DNA from: Burkholderiaceae bacterium | Lineage (GTDB): Bacteria; Pseudomonadota; Gammaproteobacteria; Burkholderiales; Burkholderiaceae_D | Direction: 5' to 3' | DNA length: 64,000 nt | Assembly: GCA_019232795.1 (NCBI GenBank) | Contig: JAFANH010000031.1 | Coordinates: 1 to 64,000 of the forward strand | Part shown: positions 53,547 to 62,255 of the stretch, piece after piece | Layout of the letters: every line of letters starts with the position of its first letter | Numbering within the stretch: position 1 is the stretch's first letter | Notes under the pieces: generated by a model | Seen by the model: the letters and a program-made list of their open reading frames with translations, nothing else | Databases searched by the model: none | What the model was told of the DNA's origin: nothing | Made by a program: the position numbers and the translations under genes

Positions 53547-54572
53547 ATGAAGGACTTAGCGAGATATTCCGGGAAACAAGCTGAATTGCCGCCACAGTCA
53601 CGCCAATCACCAGCCTCGCCTCAGGTCCGGATGTTGACGGTTTCGGATGAAGATGCCGGCCAGCGTATTGATAATTTCTTAATGCGCATCTGCAAAGGCG
53701 TACCCAAAAGCCATATTTACCGGGTTTTGCGTTCCGGCGAGGTGCGCGTCAACAAAGGCCGCATCGACCAGACTTACCGCCTGGAAGAAGGGGACGAGGT
53801 ACGCGTGCCGCCTATCCGGGTTGCTGAAACGTCAACGCAAACCGTGCCCGGCGCAGAATTCGAGATATTGCTTGAAGATAATCATTTGCTTGTAATCAAC
53901 AAGCCGGCCGGTGTGGCCGTGCATGGCGGTTCCGGCGTCAGCTATGGCGTGATTGAGCAATTGCGCGCGTCGCGGCCGCAGGCAAAATTCCTGGAACTGG
54001 TGCACCGGCTCGACCGCGACACTTCCGGCGTTCTGATGTTGGCGAAAAAGCGTTCGGCCTTGACCAACTTGCACGATCAGATGCGCGACGGCCTCACCGA
54101 CAAGCGTTATTACACACTGGTGCATGGCGACTGGAAAAATCCGCGCCAGCACGTCAAGCTGCCGCTGTTCAAATACAACTTGCCCGACGGAGAGAGGCGC
54201 GTGCGCGTGCAGAGCGACGGCTTGCCCTCGCACACAGTCTTCGTGCTGCTCAAAAAACTGGGAGCGTTCGCCCTGCTCGAAGCGGAGTTGAAGACCGGCC
54301 GCACGCACCAGATCCGTGTGCATCTCTCGCACCGCGGTTTTCCCATCGTTGGCGACGACAAATATGGCGACTTCGCCCTGAATCGCGCATTGCAAAAGGC
54401 GGAAGGCGAGCGCATCGCGTTCAAGCGCATGTTCCTGCACGCACATCAGATCACTTTCACCCATCCCGATACGGGCAAGCCGGTGACGCTGAAGGCGCCG
54501 CTACCGGCCGAGTGCGAACGCTTTCTGAAAAATCTGGCGGAAACTGCGCGACGTGGTACAAGTAACGAGTAA
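53547..54572 (+). CDS. rluC: 23S rRNA pseudouridine synthase RluC
   Basis: A 341-residue synthase for pseudouridines 955, 2504 and 2580 of 23S rRNA. The Met at 53547 is chosen. An S4 RNA-binding domain (QRIDNFLMRICKGVPKSHIY, LRSGEVRVNKGR) is followed by the RluA-type catalytic domain with Asp in HRLDRDTSGVL and GRTHQIRVHLSHRGFPI. The position divergent from rne is the classical one for rluC. Confidence 0.94.
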   Translation: MKDLARYSGKQAELPPQSRQSPASPQVRMLTVSDEDAGQRIDNFLMRICKGVPKSHIYRVLRSGEVRVNKGRIDQTYRLEEGDEVRVPPIRVAETSTQTVPGAEFEILLEDNHLLVINKPAGVAVHGGSGVSYGVIEQLRASRPQAKFLELVHRLDRDTSGVLMLAKKRSALTNLHDQMRDGLTDKRYYTLVHGDWKNPRQHVKLPLFKYNLPDGERRVRVQSDGLPSHTVFVLLKKLGAFALLEAELKTGRTHQIRVHLSHRGFPIVGDDKYGDFALNRALQKAEGERIAFKRMFLHAHQITFTHPDTGKPVTLKAPLPAECERFLKNLAETARRGTSNE

Positions 54573-54670
54573 AGGCAACGAGCAAAAAACGAAGTAAGAG
54601 AAGTCGAAGAAAATTAGGGATGCCTCATACTGGGCACAGAGACAAACGAATCAGAACAGGAGCCGGCAGA

Positions 54671-54851
54671 TAAGTGGTCTGCTATGTAAATAACTGAACA
54701 CAAAAGCGCGTATTTCCGCGCCAGGCGGTGTTGCAAATGCTCGCGATAGCTTCCGCTATCGCTGTGCTTTGCGTGGGGCGGCCAACCGCCTTGCCTGACA
54801 CGAAAATCTATCGCTTTTGTCAGTTCAGCCAATTACATAGCAGACCACTAA
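54671..54851. mobile_element. MITE-like element with terminal inverted repeats
   Basis: A 181-bp segment begins TAAGTGGTCTGCTATGTAA and ends with its near-exact inverse (TTACATAGCAGACCACTAA). The imperfect inverted repeats extend about 38 bp inward to CAAAAGCG/CGCTTTTG. Both ends carry TAA, perhaps a 3-bp target duplication. It encodes no protein and has a further internal palindrome (CGATAGCTTCCGCTATCG). It probably moved with a transposase supplied by a full element elsewhere. Confidence 0.7.
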
Positions 54852-54861
54852 GCCGGAAAAC

Positions 54862-55521
54862 ATGCCGAGAAAGCAATTTGATTTAATCGTATTTGATTGG
54901 GATGGAACATTGATGGATAGCACGGCGACCATCGTCAAGTGCATCCAGGCTGCGGCCAAGGACATTGGACTGCCGGTGCCGACCGATCAGGCCGCTGCCT
55001 ATGTGATCGGGCTGGGGCTGATGGACGCCATGCAGGCGGCCTTGCCCGGCGTCGATCCCAAGTATTATCCGCGCATGGTGGAGCGCTACCGCTACCATTT
55101 CCTGGCGCAAGACCAGGAATTGTCGCTTTTCCCAGGTACGCGCGAAATGCTGCAAGACTTGGCACAGCAAGGCTACTTCCTCGCGGTGGCGACCGGCAAG
55201 AACCGCGTCGGCCTCAACCGCGCGCTCGACGGCCTCAAGATGTTGTCGGTGTTTGATGCCACGCGCTGTGCCGACGAAACCTTTTCCAAGCCGCATCCGG
55301 CCATGCTGCAAGAGCTGACGCGCGAGCTGGGACAAGATCTCAAGCGCACCGTCATGATAGGCGACACCACGCACGACCTGCAGATGGCGATCAATGCCGG
55401 CGCCGCCGGCATCGCGGTTGAGTACGGCGCGCACGGCGTGGAAGAACTGCATGCCTTGAACCCGGTGTATGCAGCCAAGTCGACTGCGGAGCTGCATGCC
55501 TGGCTCACCCAGAACGCGTAA
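54862..55521 (+). CDS. HAD-superfamily phosphatase (phosphoglycolate phosphatase-like)
   Basis: A 219-residue haloacid-dehalogenase phosphatase. The nucleophile motif is FDWDGTLMDS with both Asp; motif II and Lys lie near GKNRVGL and SKPHPAML; motif III is MIGDTTHDLQMAINAG. The cap is of the small helical type near residues 18-90. Gph removes phosphate from 2-phosphoglycolate; substrate is inferred from family only. It starts a run with a Rieske protein and an S49 peptidase, an order common in betaproteobacteria. Confidence 0.87.
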   Translation: MPRKQFDLIVFDWDGTLMDSTATIVKCIQAAAKDIGLPVPTDQAAAYVIGLGLMDAMQAALPGVDPKYYPRMVERYRYHFLAQDQELSLFPGTREMLQDLAQQGYFLAVATGKNRVGLNRALDGLKMLSVFDATRCADETFSKPHPAMLQELTRELGQDLKRTVMIGDTTHDLQMAINAGAAGIAVEYGAHGVEELHALNPVYAAKSTAELHAWLTQNA

Positions 55522-55539
55522 TCTCGTCTTAATCTCGCC

Positions 55540-55974
55540 ATGGAAGAAGTCTGGATTCCGGTTTGCGCATCTTCCGCCTTGCAAGAGGGCGGCAAGGGTG
55601 TGCGCTTCGCCGTCACCGTGGGCCGCTATGACACCACTGGCTTCGTGGTGCGCTACGACGGCGTGGCTTACGGCTATCTGAACCGTTGCGCCCATGTGCC
55701 GATCGAACTGGATTGGGCCGAAGGCGAATTTTTCGAATCCAGCGGCCTGTACCTCATGTGCTCCACGCACGGCGCGATTTATTCGCCCAAGAGCGGGTAC
55801 TGTGTGGGCGGTCCTTGCCGCGGCGGCAGCTTGCGCCCTATCGCCGTACGTGAGCAAGACGAACAGATCTTTTGGCGGCCCGACGACTACGTTAGCGCAC
55901 CGAGCGTGAAGGACGCGGCTCCTGATACTTCCACTGCCTGCACGACGGGCGAAACGGGTAAACCACATGAGTAA
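55540..55974 (+). CDS. Rieske [2Fe-2S] protein
   Basis: A 144-residue protein with the two Rieske cluster motifs: RCAHVPIE (Cys-x-His) and CSTHGAIYSP (Cys-x-x-His), about 30 residues apart. GGPCRGGSLRPIAV is the usual following loop. No other domain is present. It probably acts in electron transfer or redox sensing beside the HAD and S49 genes; the partner is unknown. It overlaps the next gene by 8 bp, so translation is likely coupled. Confidence 0.87.
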   Translation: MEEVWIPVCASSALQEGGKGVRFAVTVGRYDTTGFVVRYDGVAYGYLNRCAHVPIELDWAEGEFFESSGLYLMCSTHGAIYSPKSGYCVGGPCRGGSLRPIAVREQDEQIFWRPDDYVSAPSVKDAAPDTSTACTTGETGKPHE

Positions 55975-56986
55975 TGACGAACATCCTGTCAATTCGCCGG
56001 CTTCGGACATTAGACCGGTGGCCGAGCCTGCCGCTTCATCGGCACAGCAAAAAACAGGGTGGGAACGCGAAGTGTTGGAGAAGCTGGCTTTTGCCACGCT
56101 CAAGGAACAGCGTGCTGCGCGGCGCTGGAGCATTTTTTTCAGATTCGTGTTTCTGGCCCTGCTGGTATTCGGCGGCTGGCTGGCCTTCCAGTATGCCAAC
56201 CCGCAAGTTGACAGCTTTGGCGAGCATACGGCCCTGGTACAGATCGACGGCTCCATCGAAAGCGACGGGCCGGGCGCGGCCGACATCGTGATTCCCGCGC
56301 TCGACAAGGCATTTGCCGACGACAGTGCGGTCGGCGTCATCCTGCAAATCGACAGCCCTGGCGGCAGTCCGGTGCAGGCCGGCATGATCAATGATGAGAT
56401 CGTGCGTCTGCGCAAGCGCTATCCGAACAAGCCGCTGTACGTCGTGGTCGATGAAATCTGCGCGTCGGGCGGTTACTACATCGCTGCCGCGGCCGACCGC
56501 ATCTATGTCGACAAGGCCAGCATCATCGGTTCCATCGGCGTGCTGATGGATGGCTTCGGTTTCACCGGCCTGATGGACAAGGTTGGCGTCGAACGCCGCT
56601 TGTTGACGGCCGGCGAGAACAAGGGCTTCCTCGACCCGTTCAGTCCGCAAACCGTGAAGCAGAAAGCGTATGCGCAAGACATGCTCAACGAAATTCATCA
56701 CCAATTCATCGACACCGTGCGCAAGGGGCGCGGCAAACGCCTGAAGGAAACGCCTGAAATGTTCTCCGGCTTGTTTTGGACCGGCGCCAAGGCGGTCCAG
56801 ATGGGCTTGGCTGACGGTTACGGCACGGTCGACACCGTGGCGCGCGAGGAGTTCAAGGCCGAAGACATCGTCGACTACACCGAGCGCGAAGGCTTGCCAG
56901 AACGCGTGCTGAAGAAAATCGGTGCGTCGGCTGGAGCTGGCGCTACCCATGCTTTCCTGCATGCCTTGAAGCCACATTTTCACTGA
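55967..56986 (+). CDS. sppA: S49-family signal peptide peptidase, SppA type
   Basis: A 339-residue membrane-anchored serine protease. A transmembrane helix sits near residues 58-75 (FFRFVFLALLVFGGWLAF). Catalytic Ser167 is in ICASGGYY and the Lys general base is Lys219 (GENKGFLD), 52 residues later as in B. subtilis SppA. IGSIGVLMDGF is the conserved loop between. It cleaves leftover signal peptides in the membrane. Last of the HAD-Rieske-SppA run. Confidence 0.9.
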   Translation: MSNDEHPVNSPASDIRPVAEPAASSAQQKTGWEREVLEKLAFATLKEQRAARRWSIFFRFVFLALLVFGGWLAFQYANPQVDSFGEHTALVQIDGSIESDGPGAADIVIPALDKAFADDSAVGVILQIDSPGGSPVQAGMINDEIVRLRKRYPNKPLYVVVDEICASGGYYIAAAADRIYVDKASIIGSIGVLMDGFGFTGLMDKVGVERRLLTAGENKGFLDPFSPQTVKQKAYAQDMLNEIHHQFIDTVRKGRGKRLKETPEMFSGLFWTGAKAVQMGLADGYGTVDTVAREEFKAEDIVDYTEREGLPERVLKKIGASAGAGATHAFLHALKPHFH

Positions 56987-57063
56987 GAAAGATTGCTCAA
57001 AGATATGGCAGACGGTGCGCAAGAAATTTGCGCCGAACAGCATGAAATTTAGAGTCGAGCAGC

Positions 57064-57091
57064 TTGCATCGTCACGAGATTGTCATATAGT
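57064..57091 (+). promoter_or_regulatory. Promoter of the candidate small RNA
   Basis: TTGCAT (57064-57069) and TATAGT (57086-57091) are 16 bp apart, a good sigma-70 pair. Transcription would start near 57098. No plus-strand gene follows. Confidence 0.6.
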
Positions 57092-57097
57092 GGTAGC

Positions 57098-57290
57098 AGG
57101 ACGCGGAACGGTTTTCCGTGATGGGATACATTCTCGCAGGAGGATGGTTATAGAGAGAGTGAGAGCACTCTGAGTTTGGTTTTATCACCGCAGTGGTTGT
57201 GCGGGATGTGAGGAGTTTCGGACTCCTCGTTGGAAGGCCTCCACGGAGGCAGGCAAAACGACGGCGCAATACCGTCGTTTTGCATTTTCA
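57098..57290 (+). ncRNA. Candidate GGA-rich small RNA (CsrA/RsmA-type decoy)
   Basis: A span of about 190 nt downstream of the promoter at 57064 contains ten GGA triplets (57099, 57105, 57124, 57139, 57142, 57204, 57212, 57220, 57232, 57245). Several lie in or beside small hairpins: CGGAA/TTCCG, AGAGTG/CACTCT, CCGCA/TGCGG, GAGGAGT/ACTCCTC, GCCTC/GAGGC. A strong 3' hairpin closes it. This is the pattern of RsmY/CsrB RNAs that sequester the translational repressor CsrA. The sequence is not one I recognise, and no protein frame fits. Confidence 0.4.
57253..57289 (+). terminator. Terminator hairpin in the sppA-methyltransferase gap
   Basis: A perfect 12-bp stem (GCAAAACGACGG/CCGTCGTTTTGC) with a 7-nt loop is followed by ATTTTC on the plus strand. 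It could end the candidate RNA. Confidence 0.65.
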
Positions 57291-57323
57291 GGACTTCGTA
57301 TTTTTCGTGCCGGCCCCGTGCCA

Positions 57324-58076
57324 TCAATCGGCCAGCAACAGGAACACAGTCGGCTTCTTGTTGAAATCCGGCATCTTGCCTGCTTGCACCTCGCTCTTCC
57401 ACTTTGCCGCAGTCTGCGTCTTGATGGCTTCGGAAGCCAGGGTCAGGTCGGTAGCCACGCAAATCAGAGTGTTCGGGCTGCACGCTGCAACCAGGGTTTC
57501 CAGCATCGCGCCGTTACGGTAAGGCGTCTCGATAAACAATTGCGTCTGCTTGTCGCGCCGCGAGCGCTCTTCGAGTTCGCGGATACGTTTGCTGCGTTGC
57601 CCGGCATCGGTCGGCAGGTAGCCGTTGAAGGCGAAACTCTGTCCGCTCAAACCGCTCGCCATCACTGCGAGCAGCAGTGATGAGGGACCGACCAGCGGCT
57701 TGACGGTGATGCCCTTGGCATGCGCGAGTCTCACCAGATTGGCGCCGGGATCGGCCACGGCGGGTACGCCTGCTTCCGAAATCAGGCCGGCGTGACGGCC
57801 CGAGAGCAAGGGCTGCAGCAACGCGGGCAGAGCAGCAGCTGGCGTGTTGACGTTGAGTTCGGCAATCTCGATTTCCTGCAGCGGCTTCGCCAGCGGATGC
57901 GTCAATGCCACCAGCTTGAGAAAGGCGCGCGTGGTCTTGGCGTTTTCGGCGACGAAGTAATCGAGCGTCGATGTCAGCGCCCGCACTTCGGTAGGGATGA
58001 TATGAGCGAGCGGATCGTTCGTCGCAGGGTCGGCGGTGCCGAGCGTATTGGGAACCAGGTAGAGGGTGCCGGGCAT
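57324..58076 (-). CDS. Tetrapyrrole-methylase-fold SAM methyltransferase (RsmI-like paralogue)
   Basis: A 250-residue protein of the tetrapyrrole methylase fold. It starts MPGTLYLVPNTLGTADP and holds GLISEAGVPAVADPGANLV (SAM-binding loop), VGPSSLLLAVMASGLSG and LFIETPYRNGAML. RsmI proper begins with a GNLxDIT motif and has about 30 more residues; that motif is missing here. So it is a paralogue, possibly acting on a different RNA or small molecule. It follows yceF by 5 bp on the same strand. Confidence 0.82.
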   Translation of the reverse strand: MPGTLYLVPNTLGTADPATNDPLAHIIPTEVRALTSTLDYFVAENAKTTRAFLKLVALTHPLAKPLQEIEIAELNVNTPAAALPALLQPLLSGRHAGLISEAGVPAVADPGANLVRLAHAKGITVKPLVGPSSLLLAVMASGLSGQSFAFNGYLPTDAGQRSKRIRELEERSRRDKQTQLFIETPYRNGAMLETLVAACSPNTLICVATDLTLASEAIKTQTAAKWKSEVQAGKMPDFNKKPTVFLLLAD

Positions 58077-58081
58077 AGGTG

Positions 58082-58693
58082 TTAATGTCCAATGATCTGT
58101 ACGCCCACCCGGCGCAACATGCTGGTCAGTGCGATCAGCGGCAGGCCGGTCAGCGCAGTGGGGTCGGTGCTTTCGATTTTTTCCAGGATGGCGATGCCCA
58201 GGCTTTCGTTCTTGGCGCTGCCGGCGCAGTCGTAAGGTTGTTCGGCGCGCAGATAGGCATCGAGTTCTGCGTCGGGCAGGTCGCGGAAGGTGACAAAGGT
58301 TTGTACGTTCTCGACCTGGGCCGCCTTGGCCGGGTCGGGACTGCGGCCGTCCCACAGACAGAGCGCCGTATGAAAGATCACTTGCCGACCGCGCATCAGC
58401 CGTAGTTGCTCCATAGCGCGCTCATGCGTGCCGGGCTTGCCGATCTGCAGGCCGTCGAGCGTGGCGACTTGGTCCGAGCCTATCACCAATGCGCCGGGGT
58501 TGGCGGCCGCCACGGCAGCGGCTTTTTCGCGCGCCAGGCGTAGCGCGGTTGCTTCCGGCGTTTCGCCAGTCAAAGGCGTCTCGTTGATATGGGGAGCAAT
58601 TGCTTCAAATGGCAGACGAAGGCGGGAGAGCAATTCCTGCCGGTATTTGGAGCTGGAGCCGAGGATCAGGCGAGGGATTGGCATTGTTGGCAA
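58082..58693 (-). CDS. yceF: Maf-family nucleotide pyrophosphatase, YceF type
   Basis: A 203-residue Maf-fold enzyme. LILGSSSKYRQELLSRL, INETPLTGETPEATALRLAR, ALVIGSDQVATLDG and CAGSAKNESLGI give the active site. The pattern matches E. coli YceF, which hydrolyses 7-methyl-GTP, more closely than the dTTP/UTP-type YhdE. A second start at 58684 is possible. Divergent from yceD, which mirrors the E. coli order. Confidence 0.9.
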   Translation of the reverse strand: MPTMPIPRLILGSSSKYRQELLSRLRLPFEAIAPHINETPLTGETPEATALRLAREKAAAVAAANPGALVIGSDQVATLDGLQIGKPGTHERAMEQLRLMRGRQVIFHTALCLWDGRSPDPAKAAQVENVQTFVTFRDLPDAELDAYLRAEQPYDCAGSAKNESLGIAILEKIESTDPTALTGLPLIALTSMLRRVGVQIIGH

Positions 58694-59059
58694 TTACTTG
58701 TTGTCAGACAGAAAATATAGCGGGGTTTTACATTGCAAAGCAATAAAATCCCTGAAACACGGACTACCTAGTTCCCTTGTTTATCTTCGGGGTGAAGCAG
58801 GGAATTCGCGGAGCCTGCTCCGCGCCTGCGTAACGGTGGTCGCTTGCAAGCGGCCATTCCTGGGTTCGGGGCAGTAATGGCGCGGGCGATCAAGTGCCTG
58901 GCATACAGAGTATTTGCGTTTCAGGTATGCATACTGAAGTTGCAAAAGCGACTACGATAGACGCTCCCCCGCTTCCAGCGCGTACCCGGAGGTAGGCAAG
59001 GGAACGGCGCCAAGTCCTTGAAAAAGCAGCGCCAACAGCCAAAAAACTCAGCTAAACCT
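58694..59059. other. yceF-yceD intergenic region
   Basis: No gene is seen in this stretch. It contains an 18-nt perfect palindrome (CGCGGAGCCTGCTCCGCG, 58807-58824) and a second one (CGCTTGCAAGCG near 58842). Possible roles are operator sites or an RNA hairpin; nothing distinguishes these. Confidence 0.5.
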
Positions 59060-59089
59060 TTGACAAATAAGGAAAAAGCCTGTTATCAT
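59060..59089 (+). promoter_or_regulatory. Promoter of the yceD-rpmF-plsX-fab operon
   Basis: TTGACA (59060-59065) and TATCAT (59084-59089) with an 18-bp spacer. Transcription would begin near 59096, about 22 nt before the yceD ATG. Confidence 0.8.
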
Positions 59090-59117
59090 CGCAGGTTTTC
59101 CGGGTTCACCTTTGACT

Positions 59118-59618
59118 ATGCACGCGCTTTCCATCGATACGTTCGAGTTTAGTCGCCTGAAGGAACGCCGCGAAGGCGAGACTGCGGTTGCCGAATTTAC
59201 CCGCTTGTCCGAAGAAGTGGCCGAGCCGTCCGGTACGGTAGTCTGGGCGGTGGAAGGCAGCACGAATGCGTTGGGTCACCCGCAATTGACGCTGTCGGTG
59301 AAGGTTGCCGTGAAGCTCATGTGCCAGCGTTGTTTGACGCCGTTTGCCTACGAAATTGAGTCGGAATCGGTGCTGGCCCTGGCCAAGGACGACGAAGCCG
59401 CCGACGAACTGGAAGCGCGCCTGGATGACGAAAGTATCGACGTCATCGTCGGCAGCAAGAATATGAACGTTCTCGAATTGATCGAAGACGAAGTGCTGTT
59501 GGAGCTGCCGCCGTCGCCCAAGCACCCGGTGTGCCCCGACCAAGTCGGCCAGGACACCGAAGCGATGGTCAGCGCCAAGCGCGTGTCGCCGTTTGAAGTG
59601 CTGAAGAATAAACAGTAG
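59118..59618 (+). CDS. yceD: YceD family protein (DUF177)
   Basis: A 166-residue protein of the DUF177 family, always near rpmF in proteobacteria. The conserved metal-type pair CQRC lies in VKLMCQRCLTPFAYE, and the C-terminal acidic stretch ends with LPPSPKHPVCPDQVG. A role in 23S rRNA processing or ribosome assembly is reported for relatives, but the biochemical action is not settled. ATG at 59118 is used; TTG 59112 is less likely. Confidence 0.92.
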   Translation: MHALSIDTFEFSRLKERREGETAVAEFTRLSEEVAEPSGTVVWAVEGSTNALGHPQLTLSVKVAVKLMCQRCLTPFAYEIESESVLALAKDDEAADELEARLDDESIDVIVGSKNMNVLELIEDEVLLELPPSPKHPVCPDQVGQDTEAMVSAKRVSPFEVLKNKQ

Positions 59619-59755
59619 CAGAAGTTAAGTAGTACCCAGCCCCAGGCATGCAACTCGTAGTAGCACGCTATGCAAAAGGGCAATCGAGTTGACCATGCGC
59701 ATCATCGGCGGGTCGAATGTGTTAAAATTTTAGAACTTAAGGTTTAGGAGTCATC

Positions 59756-59938
59756 ATGGCTGTTCAACAAAACAAGAAGTCCCCGTCCAAGCGCGGCATG
59801 CACCGTTCGCACGATTTTCTGACTGCGCAGCAGCTGGCAGTCGAGCCGACTACGGGTGAAACGCACCTGCGTCACCACATCAGCCCGAACGGCTTCTACC
59901 GTGGCCGCAAGGTCTTGAAGACCAAGAACGACGAATAA
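59756..59938 (+). CDS. rpmF: 50S ribosomal protein L32
   Basis: A 60-residue ribosomal protein ([40 protein letters not shown]). Full length with an AGGAG ribosome site. This copy lacks the CxxC zinc knuckle of other L32 proteins, as in the C-minus form. Its conserved place before plsX couples ribosome and lipid genes. Confidence 0.97.
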   Translation: MAVQQNKKSPSKRGMHRSHDFLTAQQLAVEPTTGETHLRHHISPNGFYRGRKVLKTKNDE

Positions 59939-59962
59939 TCGTCGTTTCTCATCGCTTCAGTA

Positions 59963-60002
59963 AAAACGGCGTGACAGGGATAAATTCCGGCGCCGTTTTT
60001 TT
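59963..60002 (+). terminator. Rho-independent terminator/attenuator after rpmF
   Basis: The stem AAAACGGCG/CGCCGTTTT with a 19-nt loop is followed by seven T (59996-60002). It would reduce read-through from rpmF into plsX, letting L32 be made in excess over the lipid enzymes. Confidence 0.88.
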
Positions 60003-60107
60003 CAAGGCTGAAGTGGTGTGCCCTCGAGCCCACCTCAGAGCGCATACTGTCTTTTTGAATCAAGCCGGTTCTGCCGCATTGTGCCGCGCAGAGCACTGAT
60101 CAAAACG

Positions 60108-61178
60108 ATGACAATCAAAATTTCAATCGACTGCATGGGCGGAGACCACGGCCCGGCAGTGACTGTTGCCGCCGCCGTTTCCTTTCTCAAGCGCGAACCT
60201 GAAGCCGAATTGGTGCTGGTCGGGCTGGAAGAGGCTATCCGCGCCGAGCTAAAAAAACGCAAGGCGCTCGGCCATCCGCGCCTGTCCATCGTGTCCGCTT
60301 CCGAAGTGGTCGCCATGGATGATCCGCTCGAAGTCGCCCTGCGCCGCAAAAAAGACTCGTCCATGCGCGTCGCGCTCAATCTGCTCAAGGAGGGGGGCGT
60401 CCAGGCTTGCGTTTCGGCCGGCAACACCGGCGCCCTGATGGCGATCTCGCGCTATGTCCTCAAGACCCTGCCCGGCGTCGACCGCCCGGCAATCTGCTTT
60501 CCGGTTCCGAATCAGAAAGACGCCCCGACCTACATGCTCGACCTCGGCGCCAACGTCGACTGCGAGCCGGAACACCTGAACCAGTTTGCCGTGATGGGTT
60601 CGGCGCTGGTGTCGGCCATGGAACACAAGCAGCGCCCGACCGTCGGCCTGCTCAACGTCGGCGAGGAAGACATCAAGGGCAACGACGTAGTCAAGCAGAC
60701 CGCCGTACTGCTGCGCGCCGACCACGAGCGCGGCATCATCAACTTCTACGGCAACGTCGAAGGCGACGATATCTACAAAGGCACCACCGACATCGTCGTC
60801 TGCGACGGCTTTGTCGGCAACGTCGTGCTCAAAGCCTCGGAAGGCCTGGGCCGTTTCTTTAAAGTGGTGGTCACCGCTGAATTCAAGCGCGGTCTGCTCA
60901 ACATGCTGGGCGCCCTGATTGCCTACGGAGCGCTCAAGGCGATTTCCAAGCGCATGAATCCCTCGCGCTACAATGGCGCCAGCCTGCTCGGCCTGCGCGG
61001 CCTGGTGTTCAAGAGCCATGGTGGTGCCGACGCTTACGGCTACGAATGGGCGCTCCGGCGCGCCTACGAAGCGGCCCAGCTCGACGTGCTGACCCGCATC
61101 TCCGCCAAGGTCGCGGAATTGATGCCACAAACAGCAATGGACAGCGTGGCCGCCGACCCGGCTGTTGCCAACAAATAA
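60108..61178 (+). CDS. plsX: Phosphate acyltransferase PlsX
   Basis: A 356-residue peripheral enzyme making acyl-phosphate from acyl-ACP for phospholipid synthesis. [18 protein letters not shown] is the typical start; [12 protein letters not shown] and [16 protein letters not shown] are family motifs. The Met at 60108 is chosen over an open frame 30 codons longer. PlsY then transfers the acyl group to glycerol-3-phosphate. Followed 5 bp later by fabH. Confidence 0.96.
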   Translation: MTIKISIDCMGGDHGPAVTVAAAVSFLKREPEAELVLVGLEEAIRAELKKRKALGHPRLSIVSASEVVAMDDPLEVALRRKKDSSMRVALNLLKEGGVQACVSAGNTGALMAISRYVLKTLPGVDRPAICFPVPNQKDAPTYMLDLGANVDCEPEHLNQFAVMGSALVSAMEHKQRPTVGLLNVGEEDIKGNDVVKQTAVLLRADHERGIINFYGNVEGDDIYKGTTDIVVCDGFVGNVVLKASEGLGRFFKVVVTAEFKRGLLNMLGALIAYGALKAISKRMNPSRYNGASLLGLRGLVFKSHGGADAYGYEWALRRAYEAAQLDVLTRISAKVAELMPQTAMDSVAADPAVANK

Positions 61179-61183
61179 GACAC

Positions 61184-62170
61184 ATGACTCTCTACAGCAA
61201 GATTATCGGTACCGGCAGCTACCTGCCGCCCAAGCGCGTCACCAATCATGAATTGGCGGCGCAACTGGCGCAAAAGGGAATCGAGACCTCGGACGAATGG
61301 ATCGTCACGCGCAGCGGCATTTCCGCGCGCCACTACGCCGACGTCGGCGTACAGGCCAGTGATCTCGGCGTCGAAGCGGCAACGCGCGCATTGCAGGCAG
61401 CCGGGCTGTCCGGTAACGACATCGACTTGATCATCGTCGCCACCTCGACGCCCGACCACCTGGGCGGTTTCCCCAGCACCGCCTGCGTGATCCAGCGTAA
61501 GCTTGGCATCAACAACGGCTGCGGCGCGTTCGACGTGCAGGCTGTCTGCAGCGGTTTTGCCTATGCAGTGGCGATCGCCGACAACTTCATCAAGGCCGGT
61601 GCGCACAAGAACGTGCTGGTGATCGGCGCCGAAGTGTTTTCGCGCATCCTGAATTTTGACGACCGCACCACCTGTGTGCTGTTCGGCGATGGCGCCGGCG
61701 CCATCGTGTTGAGCGCCTCGAAGGAGCCGGGCATTCTCGCCACCAAATTGCATGCCGACGGCAGCCAGGGCAGCATCCTCTGCGTGCCGGGCAACCTGGG
61801 CGGCGGCGCCGTCGAAGGCAGCGCCTTCCTCTATATGGACGGACCGGCCGTGTTCAAGCTCGCCGTGTCGGTACTGGAAAAGGTTGCTAACGAAGCGCTA
61901 GCCATCGCCGGCATGCAGGCCTCGCAAATCGACTGGCTGATTCCGCACCAGGCCAATATCCGCATCATGCAGAGCACGGCGAAAAAGCTCGGTCTGCCGA
62001 TGGACAAGATGGTGGTGACGGTGGATGAACATGGCAACACCTCGGCTGCCTCGATCCCGCTGGCGCTCGACGTGGCCGTGCGCGACGGCCGCATCAAGCC
62101 CGGGCAGAACGTCATGATGGAAGGCGTGGGTGGCGGTTTTACCTGGGGCGCCGTGCTGGCGCGCATGTAA
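61184..62170 (+). CDS. fabH: Beta-ketoacyl-ACP synthase III
   Basis: A 328-residue condensing enzyme that starts fatty acid synthesis from acetyl-CoA and malonyl-ACP. The triad is Cys122 (AVCSGFAYA), His255 (IPHQANIRI) and Asn285 (HGNTSAAS). Standard length; start at [18 protein letters not shown]. Confidence 0.96.
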   Translation: MTLYSKIIGTGSYLPPKRVTNHELAAQLAQKGIETSDEWIVTRSGISARHYADVGVQASDLGVEAATRALQAAGLSGNDIDLIIVATSTPDHLGGFPSTACVIQRKLGINNGCGAFDVQAVCSGFAYAVAIADNFIKAGAHKNVLVIGAEVFSRILNFDDRTTCVLFGDGAGAIVLSASKEPGILATKLHADGSQGSILCVPGNLGGGAVEGSAFLYMDGPAVFKLAVSVLEKVANEALAIAGMQASQIDWLIPHQANIRIMQSTAKKLGLPMDKMVVTVDEHGNTSAASIPLALDVAVRDGRIKPGQNVMMEGVGGGFTWGAVLARM

Positions 62171-62255
62171 GACGCTGCATCGGTCCGTAATGCGCTGCAC
62201 CAGTCTGACAGGACGGCATGAACAGCAAGGATTTCGTTTTTTCTGATTGCATAAC

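Noticed and set aside
57098-57290. RNase P RNA or 6S RNA in the gap before the methyltransferase gene
   Set aside because: rnpB is sometimes near rsmI, but the conserved GAGGAAAGTCCGGGC-type core and the 6S bubble are absent, and the length is wrong for rnpB.
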